DNA of 28,632 bases from the IMG/VR virus record IMGVR_UViG_3300035438_002148, positions 1 to 28,632 of that record. One strand, given 5' to 3'. This document shows positions 6,238-13,568 of this stretch, one piece after another. Under the pieces are notes generated by a model, which was given only the letters and a program-made list of their open reading frames with translations, was not told the origin of the DNA and did no database searches. The translations under genes and the position numbers were made by a program. The DNA is from a virus. Each line of letters opens with the position of its first letter. The first letter of the stretch is position 1.

Positions 6238-7662
6238 TTATATACAAGAGATATTTATAGAAAAGTTATTACAAAAATCTTTCAAGCTGAATTCAATTTT
6301 AGTATCTGATTGTAATTCTGGTTCTTTTCTTTCTATTTTTTTCTCTTCTGCTGTAATAGCTCTATAATCTATATCTTTTCTGTAAGTGAAATTTGGTGAA
6401 TTTGCTATAGTCTTATCCATTTTTTCATACATCAAAGCTTTATAGAAATAATTCTCTACGGCTCTTATACTTGCGAATTTATAATGACAATATTTTTGAG
6501 AAAGTTTCTTAACAAGTTTTTTTATAAAGTTCTCACTAAACATATGATTGTGGCGTTTCTCCAACCTGTATATAAAATTCTCATATTCTATGATGTTTAA
6601 ATCTTCAAATATGATCTGTTCTAAAGTTTTTGATATAGTTTTAAAATGAGTTCTTTGATAGTTGTGAGTGTTTTTATGTTGCTTTAGCTTCTTTTTGGTT
6701 TTGAGGGTGTTTTTAAGCGTTTCTTTGTTATTGATGATAGATTGTATAGTTGATAGGTCTTTTTGCGTTAGAATGTAGCTCTTTCTGTTTATTTTGCTAT
6801 TGCTATTAGTTTGAAACACTAACTCATCTTGTTTTATAGAGGGGGGGGGTGTTTTTTTAGAGGGTACCCTCACTTTTTTTTGCGCTTTTTTTTGTGAAAC
6901 AAAATCATAGATCTCCTTATCTATATTTATTCTAATTATATTACTTATATTGTTTTCCCATTTTGACCTATTAATTGCAAAAAAATTCAAAGAGTTATCC
7001 ACAGAGTTATCCACAGAGTTATCCACATTCGGAAATTTCATGTAAAATAGTTCGTTTTTAATGAGTACATACTGATTTGGCTCATCTGAATATCGAGCAA
7101 TCAATCGGTTTGATATCAACTTCTTTATTAATCTTTTAGAAGTTGATAGTGAGCATTCTATATTTGACGCAACGTCATTAGCATATAATCCAAACTTAAA
7201 TTCGGCTGCTCCATTGCTTAAATTTAAAATCTTGTCATAAATATGTATCAATTTTAAATCTGACAGGCCATACTTATTTACAATTTTATAAAAGAAATCT
7301 CGAGTTATATAAATCTTTTTTGATTGCTGCAATTCTTTAAGGCTAGAAAATTTAGTTTTTTCTAGTAACATTTGTAAATTAATTTTATATATAGTCTTCT
7401 GATATAAAACTTTAGTTTGCTTCAGTAAATTTAATTCTATTAAAGTTTGAATCGCAGATCTTATTTTTTTACTTGATTGATTTAATGAGTTTTGTAACTC
7501 AGGCACTTCTATACAAAACTCAAGTTTTATTTTCTTACCTCGATTTGTTTTATATAAAATATCACTTAAAACTAATTCAGTACATCCTATATCTACAACG
7601 CCAGAGTTTTTTAAAAATTCCGATATTACACTAGGTATGCCAACGAATTTAGGTTTTTTCAT
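6238..7662 (-). CDS. Replication initiator-like protein with origin DnaA boxes in its gene
   Basis: 474 residues. Residues about 25-105 and 135-205 each look like a winged helix-turn-helix (second: LYANDVASNIECSLSTSKRL then IKKLISNRLIARYS). Residues 213-224 read VDNS three times, encoded by three tandem DnaA boxes. A charged low-complexity linker follows (about 235-330), including three prolines at 272-274 from a run of nine C. The C-terminal part has a conserved-looking YFYKALMYEKMDK helix. Two winged helices, in-gene origin, then a linker and C-terminal helices parallels initiators such as lambda O, whose iterons lie in the gene; no direct homology to O is claimed. It is transcribed against the flanking regulators. 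Exact family unknown; a regulator rather than an initiator remains possible. Confidence 0.65.
   Translation of the reverse strand: MKKPKFVGIPSVISEFLKNSGVVDIGCTELVLSDILYKTNRGKKIKLEFCIEVPELQNSLNQSSKKIRSAIQTLIELNLLKQTKVLYQKTIYKINLQMLLEKTKFSSLKELQQSKKIYITRDFFYKIVNKYGLSDLKLIHIYDKILNLSNGAAEFKFGLYANDVASNIECSLSTSKRLIKKLISNRLIARYSDEPNQYVLIKNELFYMKFPNVDNSVDNSVDNSLNFFAINRSKWENNISNIIRINIDKEIYDFVSQKKAQKKVRVPSKKTPPPSIKQDELVFQTNSNSKINRKSYILTQKDLSTIQSIINNKETLKNTLKTKKKLKQHKNTHNYQRTHFKTISKTLEQIIFEDLNIIEYENFIYRLEKRHNHMFSENFIKKLVKKLSQKYCHYKFASIRAVENYFYKALMYEKMDKTIANSPNFTYRKDIDYRAITAEEKKIERKEPELQSDTKIEFSLKDFCNNFSINISCI
6841..6849 (-). repeat. G9/C9 homopolymer inside the initiator gene
   Basis: Nine G on the plus strand, read as CCC CCC CCC (three Pro) in the gene. 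T7 (6852-6858), T8 (6874-6881) and T8 (6886-6893) lie within 50 bases. Such a tract is striking in a genome where CCC is rare and could be prone to slippage. Confidence 0.8.
6995..7027. other. Candidate replication origin: three tandem perfect DnaA boxes
   Basis: TTATCCACA occurs at 6995-7003, 7007-7015 and 7019-7027, spaced exactly 12 bases by GAG. All three match the consensus DnaA box. They lie inside the initiator-like gene and are in frame as VDNS codons. Next to them, on the 3' side of the gene (about 6910-6990), is a very AT-rich stretch that could unwind. DnaA binding is an inference from the consensus. Confidence 0.7.
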
Positions 7663-7791
7663 ATTGAACTCAAAATAGTATTACATAAAAACTCTATTTG
7701 ATTCCTTAGAAAAGATCAATAGAAATCTATTTTATTATTTTCTGTTATTTTATTTACTTTTGTTAGTGCTTTTATTACAAAAACTATTGAT

Positions 7792-7820
7792 TTAACAAAG
7801 TATTTATTATATTGTATATA
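7792..7820 (+). promoter_or_regulatory. Sigma70-like promoter for the Xre protein at 7844
   Basis: TTAACA at 7792-7797, 17-base spacer, TATATA at 7815-7820. The divergent intergenic stretch (7663-7843) also holds ATAGA-AA-TCTAT (7719-7730), a small inverted repeat that could be an operator. No clear promoter was seen for the leftward initiator gene. Confidence 0.6.
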
Positions 7821-7843
7821 TACATATAAACAAGAGATTGAAA

Positions 7844-8410
7844 ATGACTATAAAAAAACAAAGAGGAAGAAAAAGAGCTGGATATATATATACAGGAGAT
7901 AACGAACTATTTGAAAAACAAATAGAAAAAATTATCGCTTTAAAAGAAGAAAAAGAAGCTTTTTTAAATGCTTTTAAAGATATAATTGGTAAATATCTAC
8001 ATAGAGCTAGAAATGGAGTGGGTATAAGTCTTGAAGAGCTTGGTATTAAAATAGGAGTCAATGCTTCGCAGTTACATAAATACGAAACAGCAGACACTTC
8101 TATAAGTACAAGTAGATTCTTTTTAGCGATTTTATATCTTTTTAATCATAGACCCGTTAAGTTTATTGAAGATTTTTTTCAGTCTTTAACAAAAGATATA
8201 CAAAAATCATTTAACGAAAAGAATATAGATTTTAATAACAACATTAGATATGTAAATCCAGATGAAAAAACAAATAAACTAAAAATGCATATTCAAGAAG
8301 AAGTATTAAAATTAGATAAAAATGAATTAAAAAACATTCTTTATATCTTAAAGTTAATTAATAAGAACAAAGAAAATAGCTCAAATAATATAGTTACAGA
8401 AGAAATTTAA
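7844..8410 (+). CDS. Second Xre-type helix-turn-helix regulator
   Basis: 188 residues from ATG 7844, preceded by AAGAGA at a suitable spacing; a TTG two codons upstream (7838) is also open but less likely. The N-terminus is basic (KKQRGRKRAGYIYTG). The Xre domain covers about residues 45-105, with ISLEELGIKIGVNASQLHKY as the scanning and recognition helices. A charged C-terminal region of about 80 residues may dimerise. It lies divergent to the initiator gene, so it may regulate both its own promoter and initiation. It is larger and only distantly similar to the regulator at 5430. A repressor and anti-repressor pair is conceivable but not shown. Confidence 0.8.
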   Translation: MTIKKQRGRKRAGYIYTGDNELFEKQIEKIIALKEEKEAFLNAFKDIIGKYLHRARNGVGISLEELGIKIGVNASQLHKYETADTSISTSRFFLAILYLFNHRPVKFIEDFFQSLTKDIQKSFNEKNIDFNNNIRYVNPDEKTNKLKMHIQEEVLKLDKNELKNILYILKLINKNKENSSNNIVTEEI

Positions 8411-8455
8411 CAAAATATTATATGTATAACATGCAATTAATTAACAGTTAAGATT

Positions 8456-8797
8456 ATGAATCTAATAGAAACTTTACAACAAGTCTTTGAAGAAAAACCA
8501 TTATGCAGATCTTTGGTCTTCGATCATATTTGGCTTTTTAACAAAGATAAAATGAATATGATAGGTTTTACCTCTTATGTGTTTCTTTGTTTTGAACAAG
8601 CTAGTTTTGGTACTCTAAAAATAGATCATTACGAAACTCCCTACTTTGAATTAATGAAAAACAATTATAACAACCCACGTGTTTTTTGTACAGATCTAGA
8701 GTTTTTACAAAACGCATATCCTGATATTACATTTTCTCAAAGTATCAATGACAACACTAAGATTGCTTTTTCTAAAATAAGTTGGGAGGAAAATTAA
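8456..8797 (+). CDS. Unknown protein, member 1 of a two-gene family in this window
   Basis: 113 residues, soluble, no signal or membrane segment. Residues about 59-107 match the C-terminal part of the 14817-15311 product: both have a Gly-Thr strand and Asp/His-Tyr, then FELMKNNY versus FEIMKNNY, then LEFL, an aromatic-rich strand, and KIAFSK versus KLFFSK. This is real paralogy seen by eye. The N-terminus here is shorter. It follows the Xre regulator by 45 bases. Function is unknown; small fast-evolving phage proteins in this position are often anti-host or regulatory, which is only a guess. Confidence 0.6.
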   Translation: MNLIETLQQVFEEKPLCRSLVFDHIWLFNKDKMNMIGFTSYVFLCFEQASFGTLKIDHYETPYFELMKNNYNNPRVFCTDLEFLQNAYPDITFSQSINDNTKIAFSKISWEEN

Positions 8798-8854
8798 GGG
8801 TAATAAAATATTGTATTATTATTCATTTTTTATAAAATATTATTATTAATCCTA

Positions 8855-8883
8855 TTGACTCGCTAAGAAGTTTATTATATAAT
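8855..8883 (+). promoter_or_regulatory. Strong sigma70-like promoter for the replication genes
   Basis: TTGACT at 8855-8860, 17-base spacer, TATAAT at 8878-8883, an almost perfect consensus. It precedes the small gene at 8911 and probably drives the DUF2800/DUF2815 genes. Confidence 0.8.
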
Positions 8884-8910
8884 TATATTATAACTAAACT
8901 AAGGTATGAT

Positions 8911-9039
8911 ATGACTAAACTAGAACTTTTAGCTGAATTTAGACAGGTGGGAGAAAAGATATTACAATTACAATCTCACTTACAAGATTTAGAAATGCAA
9001 ATTAATATTGGTACTAATCATGAACAAGAAATCGTATAA
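8911..9039 (+). CDS. Small 42-residue coiled-coil protein
   Basis: ATG 8911 follows AAGG with good spacing and lies 28 bases after the best promoter in the window. The product is 42 residues, starting MTKLELLAEFRQ, with a regular Leu/Ile pattern through to the QINIG segment, so a short helix or coiled coil. A short ORF with consensus promoter and ribosome binding site is likely translated. No family recognised; a small regulator or inhibitor is possible. Confidence 0.55.
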   Translation: MTKLELLAEFRQVGEKILQLQSHLQDLEMQINIGTNHEQEIV

Positions 9040-9104
9040 AACTCTAGAATTTTATTTTTTCTCAATTAATGTTTTATATTTAACATTTCAATTAGGTAGG
9101 GGTT

Positions 9105-9584
9105 ATGAAAATTGGATATTCTAAAAAAGTTACTAAGAATTTAGGTAACTATGAAAGCTTAGTAATTAAAATTAATGTTGAAGAAGATTTACAAGACGAC
9201 CAAACTCCTGATCAGTTACTTTCTAAACTTAAAGACTTTGTGAATGCAAAAATACAAGAAGATTTTGCTTCTCACAATCAAAAAAACTCTAAACTGGAAG
9301 TTGAAGTATCTGTAGGCACAGGTGAGCTTAAGAATAATAACTCAGATTTTATAATGAAAACTGATGCAAAAGGTTATTTAGTACAAACTAAAAAAAATAC
9401 TTGTCCTGTTAATAATGAGCAGCTTTTGAATAGATTAAGAGATCAATGTGTTTTGCTTGTTAAGCAAGATGTAAATAATAAATTAAAAATAAATGGTTTA
9501 TTAGGTCAGTTTGGAGTATCGAAAGTTTTTGATTTACGTGACAATCAGATAGATTTATTTAAAAGAACATTGGAGGCACTATGA
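9105..9584 (+). CDS. Unknown protein upstream of the DUF2800 nuclease
   Basis: 159 residues, start after AGGTAGGGG. The first 60 residues look like a beta-alpha domain (KIGYSKKVTKNLGNYESLVI); the last 35 include GLLGQFGVSKVFDLRDNQID, a short helical C-terminal motif I have seen on other phage DNA-metabolism proteins. Its stop overlaps the nuclease start by 4 bases, so they are probably translated together and may act together in recombination or replication. The function itself is not identified. Confidence 0.55.
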   Translation: MKIGYSKKVTKNLGNYESLVIKINVEEDLQDDQTPDQLLSKLKDFVNAKIQEDFASHNQKNSKLEVEVSVGTGELKNNNSDFIMKTDAKGYLVQTKKNTCPVNNEQLLNRLRDQCVLLVKQDVNNKLKINGLLGQFGVSKVFDLRDNQIDLFKRTLEAL

Positions 9585-10651
9585 AACATGCAAAATATTC
9601 AGCTTCAGGAAGTCATAAATGGACTAATTGCTCTGCGTCTTTAGAACTTGAAGCTACGATACCAAATAAAGATAGTTTCTTTTCTCATGAAGGAACTCTA
9701 GCTCATGATATAGCTTATAGGTTTGTAACATCTACATTATCTGACAATGATTTAGTTGGTATACAAAGTGAAATGATCGATTGTGCTAAGGCTTATAGTT
9801 CTTATATAAATAATATCGTAACACATGATTTGTTTGCTAAGCTTTTTGAGAAAACAGTATATTTCGGAGAGATGATCGGTGTATCTGATCAGCTGGGCTT
9901 TGGTACAGCTGATTGTATATTATATGATTCTTTAACTAAAGAATTACATGTTATAGATTTTAAGTATGGCAAAGGTGTTAAGGTTAGCGTTCAAGATAAT
10001 ACTCAGCTTATATTGTATGCTATAGGCGCTTATAAAGAATTTATGGAAAATGAAATTGTCAAAGTTCACTTACATATAGTACAACCGCGTATTAATAATT
10101 ATAAAACAACTATACTTGATGTTAATCAGCTAAAAGATTATTGGATTCCGTTTTTTACAAACAAAGTTGTTTTGACTAAGGATGCTAGTAATTTATTTAA
10201 TCCTTCAATATCTGTTTGTAAGTTTTGTAAGGCTAAACCTGTTTGCCCAGCTTTAAAGGGTAGAGTTGATAACTTACAAAGTTTTATAAAAAACTCTAAA
10301 GCAATTAACTTAGTTGAAGAAAAACAAATTGATGAAATACTATCAAGTTCTGAATTAATTATTGATTACTTAAATTCTGTAAAAGAGTATGTTTACACTA
10401 AAGCTCAAGATGAAGGTAGGTTTGCTGGTTGGACTTTGACTAAAGGTAAAACAGTAAGAAGGATTAGGGAGGATTTAATACCTGATCTTGAAAAAGAAAT
10501 TGGTATAGATTTATATAAAAAAACTCCATTGGGTGTTATTGAAATAGAAAAGATTTTAAAGCCACTTAATAGAGATATAAAAGATTTTGTTCAGCAAATT
10601 GAACAAAAAGCAATCTTAGTTAAAGAAAACGAAATAAACTTTGAATTCTAA
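9581..10651 (+). CDS. Cas4/RecB-like nuclease, DUF2800 family
   Basis: 356 residues, normal for DUF2800. Family hallmarks: the N-terminal KYSASGSHKWTNC with Cys17, EGTLAH (37-42), GTAD with Asp111, then DFKYGKG (126-132) giving the Asp126-x-Lys128 pair of the PD-(D/E)xK fold, and QLILY (142-146). Cys213, Cys216 and Cys222 with Cys17 would hold a 4Fe-4S cluster, as in Cas4 and AddB-type nucleases. Such enzymes usually act as 5'-3' or ssDNA exonucleases in phage recombination and replication. All key residues are present. It is coupled to the gene at 9105 and followed by the DUF2815 ssDNA-binding gene, the usual neighbour. The DNA polymerase gene that often follows in such cassettes is absent here. 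Confidence 0.88.
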   Translation: MKHAKYSASGSHKWTNCSASLELEATIPNKDSFFSHEGTLAHDIAYRFVTSTLSDNDLVGIQSEMIDCAKAYSSYINNIVTHDLFAKLFEKTVYFGEMIGVSDQLGFGTADCILYDSLTKELHVIDFKYGKGVKVSVQDNTQLILYAIGAYKEFMENEIVKVHLHIVQPRINNYKTTILDVNQLKDYWIPFFTNKVVLTKDASNLFNPSISVCKFCKAKPVCPALKGRVDNLQSFIKNSKAINLVEEKQIDEILSSSELIIDYLNSVKEYVYTKAQDEGRFAGWTLTKGKTVRRIREDLIPDLEKEIGIDLYKKTPLGVIEIEKILKPLNRDIKDFVQQIEQKAILVKENEINFEF

Positions 10652-10711
10652 AATTAAGGTGAATACTACAGATTATAACTTAAAACTTAACAACTAAATA
10701 CAAGGAAATTT

Positions 10712-11302
10712 ATGCAAAAAAAAATTATACAATTAAAAAACGTAAGAATAACTTACATCAGTTTATTTCGTAAAAACCTTTGGCAGGGTAAGGAAACTAA
10801 GTATCAAGCTACTTTTATAATACATAAATCAAATGAAGTCATTAAGCAGCTGCAAGAACAAATAGAAGTAATTAAGAAACTTAAATTTGATGGTAAAACT
10901 CCTAAAAATTTCTTTTGTTGTTTGAAAGATGTTGATGATTTGAAAGAAGATAATGAAAAATATTCTGCCGAACATTATAATGATAGTTTTACTTTAACTG
11001 CTAAAACTGACTATAAACCCTTAGTGGTTGAAAGTTATCAAAACACAAACCCATCTACTGGTAAAAAAGAGAAGGTACTTATAACCGATGAGTTTAAAAT
11101 TAAAGCTGGAGATTATGTAAATGCTTTTATAGAGCTCACGGCTTATGATACACCTGGTAAAGGTATCTCGTGTAAATTATTAGGCGTGCAGTTCTGTAAA
11201 CACGGTGAAGCTTTACCTAGCTATATACCTCCATTTGATTTTATAGATGAAGGGAATTCAGAAACTAACGATTTTGAAATACCAGATGATATGGATTTCT
11301 AA
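10712..11302 (+). CDS. ssDNA-binding protein, DUF2815 family
   Basis: 196 residues. The N-terminal strand (KKIIQLKNVRITYISLF), the YQATFIIHKSN segment, the DSFTLTAKTDYKPLVV strand and the FKIKAGDYVNAFIELTAYDT stretch make the OB-fold-like DUF2815 pattern, a family I associate with T7 gp2.5-type ssDNA-binding proteins. The C-terminus is strongly acidic (ETNDFEIPDDMDF), as in gp2.5 and SSB, where the acidic tail contacts replication partners. It directly follows DUF2800, the common gene order. Good RBS: ACAAGGAAATTT. Catalysis is not expected; the role is coating ssDNA in replication or recombination. The family assignment is confident, the gp2.5 relation is from general knowledge. Confidence 0.85.
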   Translation: MQKKIIQLKNVRITYISLFRKNLWQGKETKYQATFIIHKSNEVIKQLQEQIEVIKKLKFDGKTPKNFFCCLKDVDDLKEDNEKYSAEHYNDSFTLTAKTDYKPLVVESYQNTNPSTGKKEKVLITDEFKIKAGDYVNAFIELTAYDTPGKGISCKLLGVQFCKHGEALPSYIPPFDFIDEGNSETNDFEIPDDMDF

Positions 11303-11315
11303 TTAAGATCTAAAG

Positions 11316-11346
11316 CTTAAGCGTTTGATTAAATTCGACGCTTAGG
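11316..11346 (+). terminator. Hairpin between replication and accessory genes
   Basis: CTTAAGCGT (11316-11324) pairs with ACGCTTAGG (11338-11346) over 9 bases with one G-T, around a 13-base loop. No T-tract follows on the plus strand, so it is a weak terminator or an attenuator. It marks the border between the replication block and the ankyrin island. Confidence 0.4.
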
Positions 11347-11362
11347 GTTTAAACAATAACTA

Positions 11363-11378
11363 AAAGGTAAATGATATG
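11363..11378 (+). repeat. Stop-start junction repeat, copy 4
   Basis: Exact AAAGGTAAATGATATG ending in ATG 11376, just after the hairpin. No gene ends here, so as in copy 1 it acts as a leader only. Confidence 0.75.
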
Positions 11379-12062
11379 AGTGATATGAAAGTCAATAACT
11401 TACGCAATACACAACCTACAATACATGAAATAATTCAGTACCAAAAAGAGTTACAAAAAAAGCTTGATGGACCTGATTTAGATCTTCTTGATTTAATAGA
11501 AGCTAATTCTATTGAAGAAGATGAAATAGGAATGACTAAATTACACTATGCCGCAGGATATGGCAAAAAACCATCTTTGAAACTTGTAAAATACTTATTG
11601 GAAAAATCATATTCTGTTGATATAGACAAAGCAAGTGATTACCATGGAGAAACGCCTTTATATGTTGCTGTTGAATATGGACAATTAGAAATTGTAAGAT
11701 ATTTAATAGAAAAAGGAGCTGATATACGTAAAAGAAATAAAGAGGGGGCAAATCCCTTATATCAGGCTATAAGTTCTGGGTCTTTTAAGACTCAAAATTG
11801 TTCTACATATGTAGAAATAGCAAAAATCTTACTAGAAGAAGGAGCTGAGCTTGATGCTGTTGTTCAACAGCATCCTCCTTTACATTTAGCAATACATAGT
11901 ATTGAAATGATTAATCTTTTAATTAAACACCGAGCTGATGTAAATGTAAAAGATGTATATGGAAATACTGTTTTAGATAAAGCTTTAAAAGCGGGGTATA
12001 AAGAAATAGCTGAATTGTTAATCAAACATGGCGCCAAACAAACAACCGAAGGTAAATTATGA
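11376..12062 (+). CDS. Ankyrin-repeat protein (about five repeats)
   Basis: 228 residues. A 50-residue N-terminal helix-rich segment has no repeat character; ankyrin units follow from about residue 55: MTKLHYAAGYGKKPSLKLVK, ETPLYVAVEYGQLEIVRYLI, ANPLYQAISSG, HPPLHLAIHS, NTVLDKALKAGYKEIAELL. No membrane segment. Ends KL-stop in a GGTAAATTATGA sequence where the stop overlaps the next start by 4 bases, a variant of the junction repeat. It is the first gene of the accessory island. Likely a protein-binding effector or regulator; the target cannot be read from sequence. Confidence 0.88.
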   Translation: MSDMKVNNLRNTQPTIHEIIQYQKELQKKLDGPDLDLLDLIEANSIEEDEIGMTKLHYAAGYGKKPSLKLVKYLLEKSYSVDIDKASDYHGETPLYVAVEYGQLEIVRYLIEKGADIRKRNKEGANPLYQAISSGSFKTQNCSTYVEIAKILLEEGAELDAVVQQHPPLHLAIHSIEMINLLIKHRADVNVKDVYGNTVLDKALKAGYKEIAELLIKHGAKQTTEGKL

Positions 12063-12205
12063 AGAAATTTATTGAAAGTTTACTACTTATACTACTTATA
12101 ATACTTTGTATTCTACAAACAAATGACAAAATTGAACTTAGAAAACTACGGCTTGATATAGAAAGCATAAATTATAAAGTTAAATTATTAAAAGGTAAAT
12201 TATGA
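12059..12205 (+). CDS. 48-residue single-pass membrane peptide
   Basis: ATG overlaps the ankyrin stop (ATGA) and its own stop overlaps the next start in the same way, with GGTAAATTATG at both ends. The product MKKFIES is followed by a leucine/isoleucine membrane segment (about residues 8-19) and a charged helical tail ending KGKL. The doubly coupled arrangement makes it a real gene. It could be a membrane regulator or small toxin-like peptide; no family is recognised. It is too short for a standard ORF cut-off. Confidence 0.6.
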   Translation: MKKFIESLLLILLIILCILQTNDKIELRKLRLDIESINYKVKLLKGKL

Positions 12206-12927
12206 AAAATAAATTAGACAGAAATTCTTTTACATCATTTGTAATTTTGATATTTAGATTATGTATTATAGCTTTTATTGTACCTTTTGTTCTAACTTTA
12301 CCATTACTAATATTTCGTTTTGATATTGATTTTTGGCCTCTTCACCTTGCTTTGTCTGCATCTACATATATATGTTGTGGATATGTTATTTTTAAAGATA
12401 ATCTAGATCTATATACTTATAGCAACAAAGATGTTTTGGTTACTACAAAAGATTTTAACTCTGAACAACAATTTTTTTATGACTCTTTAAACCCATGTCC
12501 ATATTGCGATACTAAGTTTAAACATACCGCATTACATTGTGCCGTGTATTTTAACGATATTGAAAGACTTAAAGAAGTAATAGAGCTTATTAAAAAAGTG
12601 GATGGAGTTGATGCTTTTAATAAAATTTTTTTTGAAGAAGATTCTAAAAGGCGTGAAGTTCTTGATCTCAGTTTTGAAACGGGAAATATAGATATTATTA
12701 AATTTTTAGTGCAAACATACAAACAAGTATACAAAACGTATGGGTCAGAAATAAACTTAGAAATGTGTATGGGTGATAATCGCTGGATAACTATAAATCC
12801 AGAGGATGAAGAATCTATAAAACCAGAGGATGAAGAATCTATAAAACAAGCTATAGATTTATATAAATATAAAAAACATCAAACTGGTAAGGATATTTTG
12901 GATAAAGACGATAAAAATCCTTTATGA
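12202..12927 (+). CDS. Membrane-anchored protein with degenerate ankyrin repeats and a CPYC motif
   Basis: 241 residues. Two hydrophobic segments (about 13-37 and 45-63) form an N-terminal membrane hairpin. Then CPYC (near residue 95) and a soluble part with ankyrin-like units (HTALHCAVYFNDIERLKEVI; LDLSFETGNIDIIKFLV). CPYC recurs in the ankyrin protein at 14435. Near the C-terminus PEDEESIK is repeated twice because of a 24-base duplication. Probably inner-membrane anchored with the ankyrin part in the cytoplasm, or facing the host cell if exported. Compare plain ankyrins nearby: this one adds membrane targeting. Function unknown. Confidence 0.65.
   Translation: MKNKLDRNSFTSFVILIFRLCIIAFIVPFVLTLPLLIFRFDIDFWPLHLALSASTYICCGYVIFKDNLDLYTYSNKDVLVTTKDFNSEQQFFYDSLNPCPYCDTKFKHTALHCAVYFNDIERLKEVIELIKKVDGVDAFNKIFFEEDSKRREVLDLSFETGNIDIIKFLVQTYKQVYKTYGSEINLEMCMGDNRWITINPEDEESIKPEDEESIKQAIDLYKYKKHQTGKDILDKDDKNPL
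12799..12846 (+). repeat. 24-base perfect tandem duplication
   Basis: Two identical 24-base units (12799-12822 and 12823-12846) in frame, encoding PEDEESIK twice. Suggests recent slippage. Confidence 0.9.
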
Positions 12928-12973
12928 AAAGGCTTTAGTAAAAGGCTTTTTTAAACTTTAAATTAACAAACAA

Positions 12974-12989
12974 AAAGGTAAATGATATG
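12974..12989 (+). repeat. Stop-start junction repeat, copy 5
   Basis: Exact AAAGGTAAATGATATG. With the sequence on either side (12971-13004) it matches 13550-13583 at 33 of 34 bases, so the repeat here includes the first codons MNDLIE. Confidence 0.8.
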
Positions 12990-13316
12990 AATGACTTGAT
13001 AGAAATTTTAAATAAAGATTTAACAGAGCGACAAAAGGTATTAGCAATTTATAAATTAATACAAATTAACAATGATCTAGCTGAAAATTCAGTGAAAGCC
13101 ATATGTCTTATTTACTGCAATATTGTTGATGATTTAGACACAAAAACTTTTTGTTTAAATCGTTTAACGCAAATATTAGAGATACCATCTTTAGTAAATA
13201 ATCAAAAGATTATTAATCTTATTTTAAATGCAATTACTACAGAAGATAAAGACCCTTATACAAAATTTATTATGAATGGAGAGTTGTTAACTTTACATTA
13301 TAAAACAAAAAGGTAA
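12987..13316 (+). CDS. Unknown all-helical protein
   Basis: 109 residues, Leu/Ile/Asn-rich, predicted all-alpha, no membrane segment. It might be a degenerate alpha-solenoid, since two halves each have helix-turn-helix spacing, but no repeat motif is clear. Its first six residues, MNDLIE, and the 20 bases upstream are shared with the ankyrin gene at 13566, while the rest differs completely, so the 5' ends have been copied or exchanged. It follows a 59-base gap that holds a direct repeat of AAAAGGCTTT (12927-12936 and 12942-12951). Confidence 0.5.
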   Translation: MNDLIEILNKDLTERQKVLAIYKLIQINNDLAENSVKAICLIYCNIVDDLDTKTFCLNRLTQILEIPSLVNNQKIINLILNAITTEDKDPYTKFIMNGELLTLHYKTKR

Positions 13317-13324
13317 ATGATATG
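13309..13324 (+). repeat. Stop-start junction repeat, copy 6
   Basis: Exact copy. Here the upstream gene stops in another frame: TAA at 13314-13316, not the TGA. Confidence 0.75.
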
Positions 13325-13564
13325 AATCTGTATAACTATAAAGAAGAAGAATTAAGAGAAAAAAACCAAAGATATATAAAAGTTATAACAAAATTACTTA
13401 ACGCAATTGATTTTACATTAAAAGAAAATCACGACCTTTTTGAAGAATTAAATCAAGAAATAGATATAGAAATATATAATCATAATAATGAATGGATCAT
13501 TATGAATTTAAAAAACGTAATGGAAATTAATAGTAAAAAACTCGAAAAACAAAAAGGCAAATGA
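13322..13564 (+). CDS. Small charged helical unknown protein
   Basis: 80 residues, many Glu, Lys and Asn, probably one or two long helices. No membrane segment, no known motif. Ends KQKGK-stop inside junction copy 7, so it is coupled to the ankyrin gene that follows. Placement between copies 6 and 7 makes it a complete small cassette of the island. Confidence 0.5.
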   Translation: MNLYNYKEEELREKNQRYIKVITKLLNAIDFTLKENHDLFEELNQEIDIEIYNHNNEWIIMNLKNVMEINSKKLEKQKGK

Positions 13565-13568
13565 TATG
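13553..13568 (+). repeat. Stop-start junction repeat, copy 7
   Basis: AAAGGCAAATGATATG, one base different from the consensus; stop TGA and ATG 13566 as in copy 2. Confidence 0.75.

Noticed and set aside
6995-7027. CRISPR-like short tandem repeat
   Set aside because: The unit is 12 bases with a 3-base spacer, there are no variable spacers or cas genes, and each unit is a DnaA box.
7807-8097. Minus-strand open frame MSAVSYLCNC...
   Set aside because: It overlaps the promoter and Xre domain of the plus-strand gene and has low-complexity hydrophobic content.
8798-8854. Inverted repeat around AATATT and TAATAAAA
   Set aside because: Only simple AT pairing; no stem that would be unusual for such AT-rich sequence.
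12927-12960. Terminator after the membrane-anchored ankyrin gene (AAAAGGCTTT repeated, then T6)
   Set aside because: The repeat is direct rather than inverted; the only stem possible (CCTTT/AAAGG) is 5 bases and separated from the T-run.
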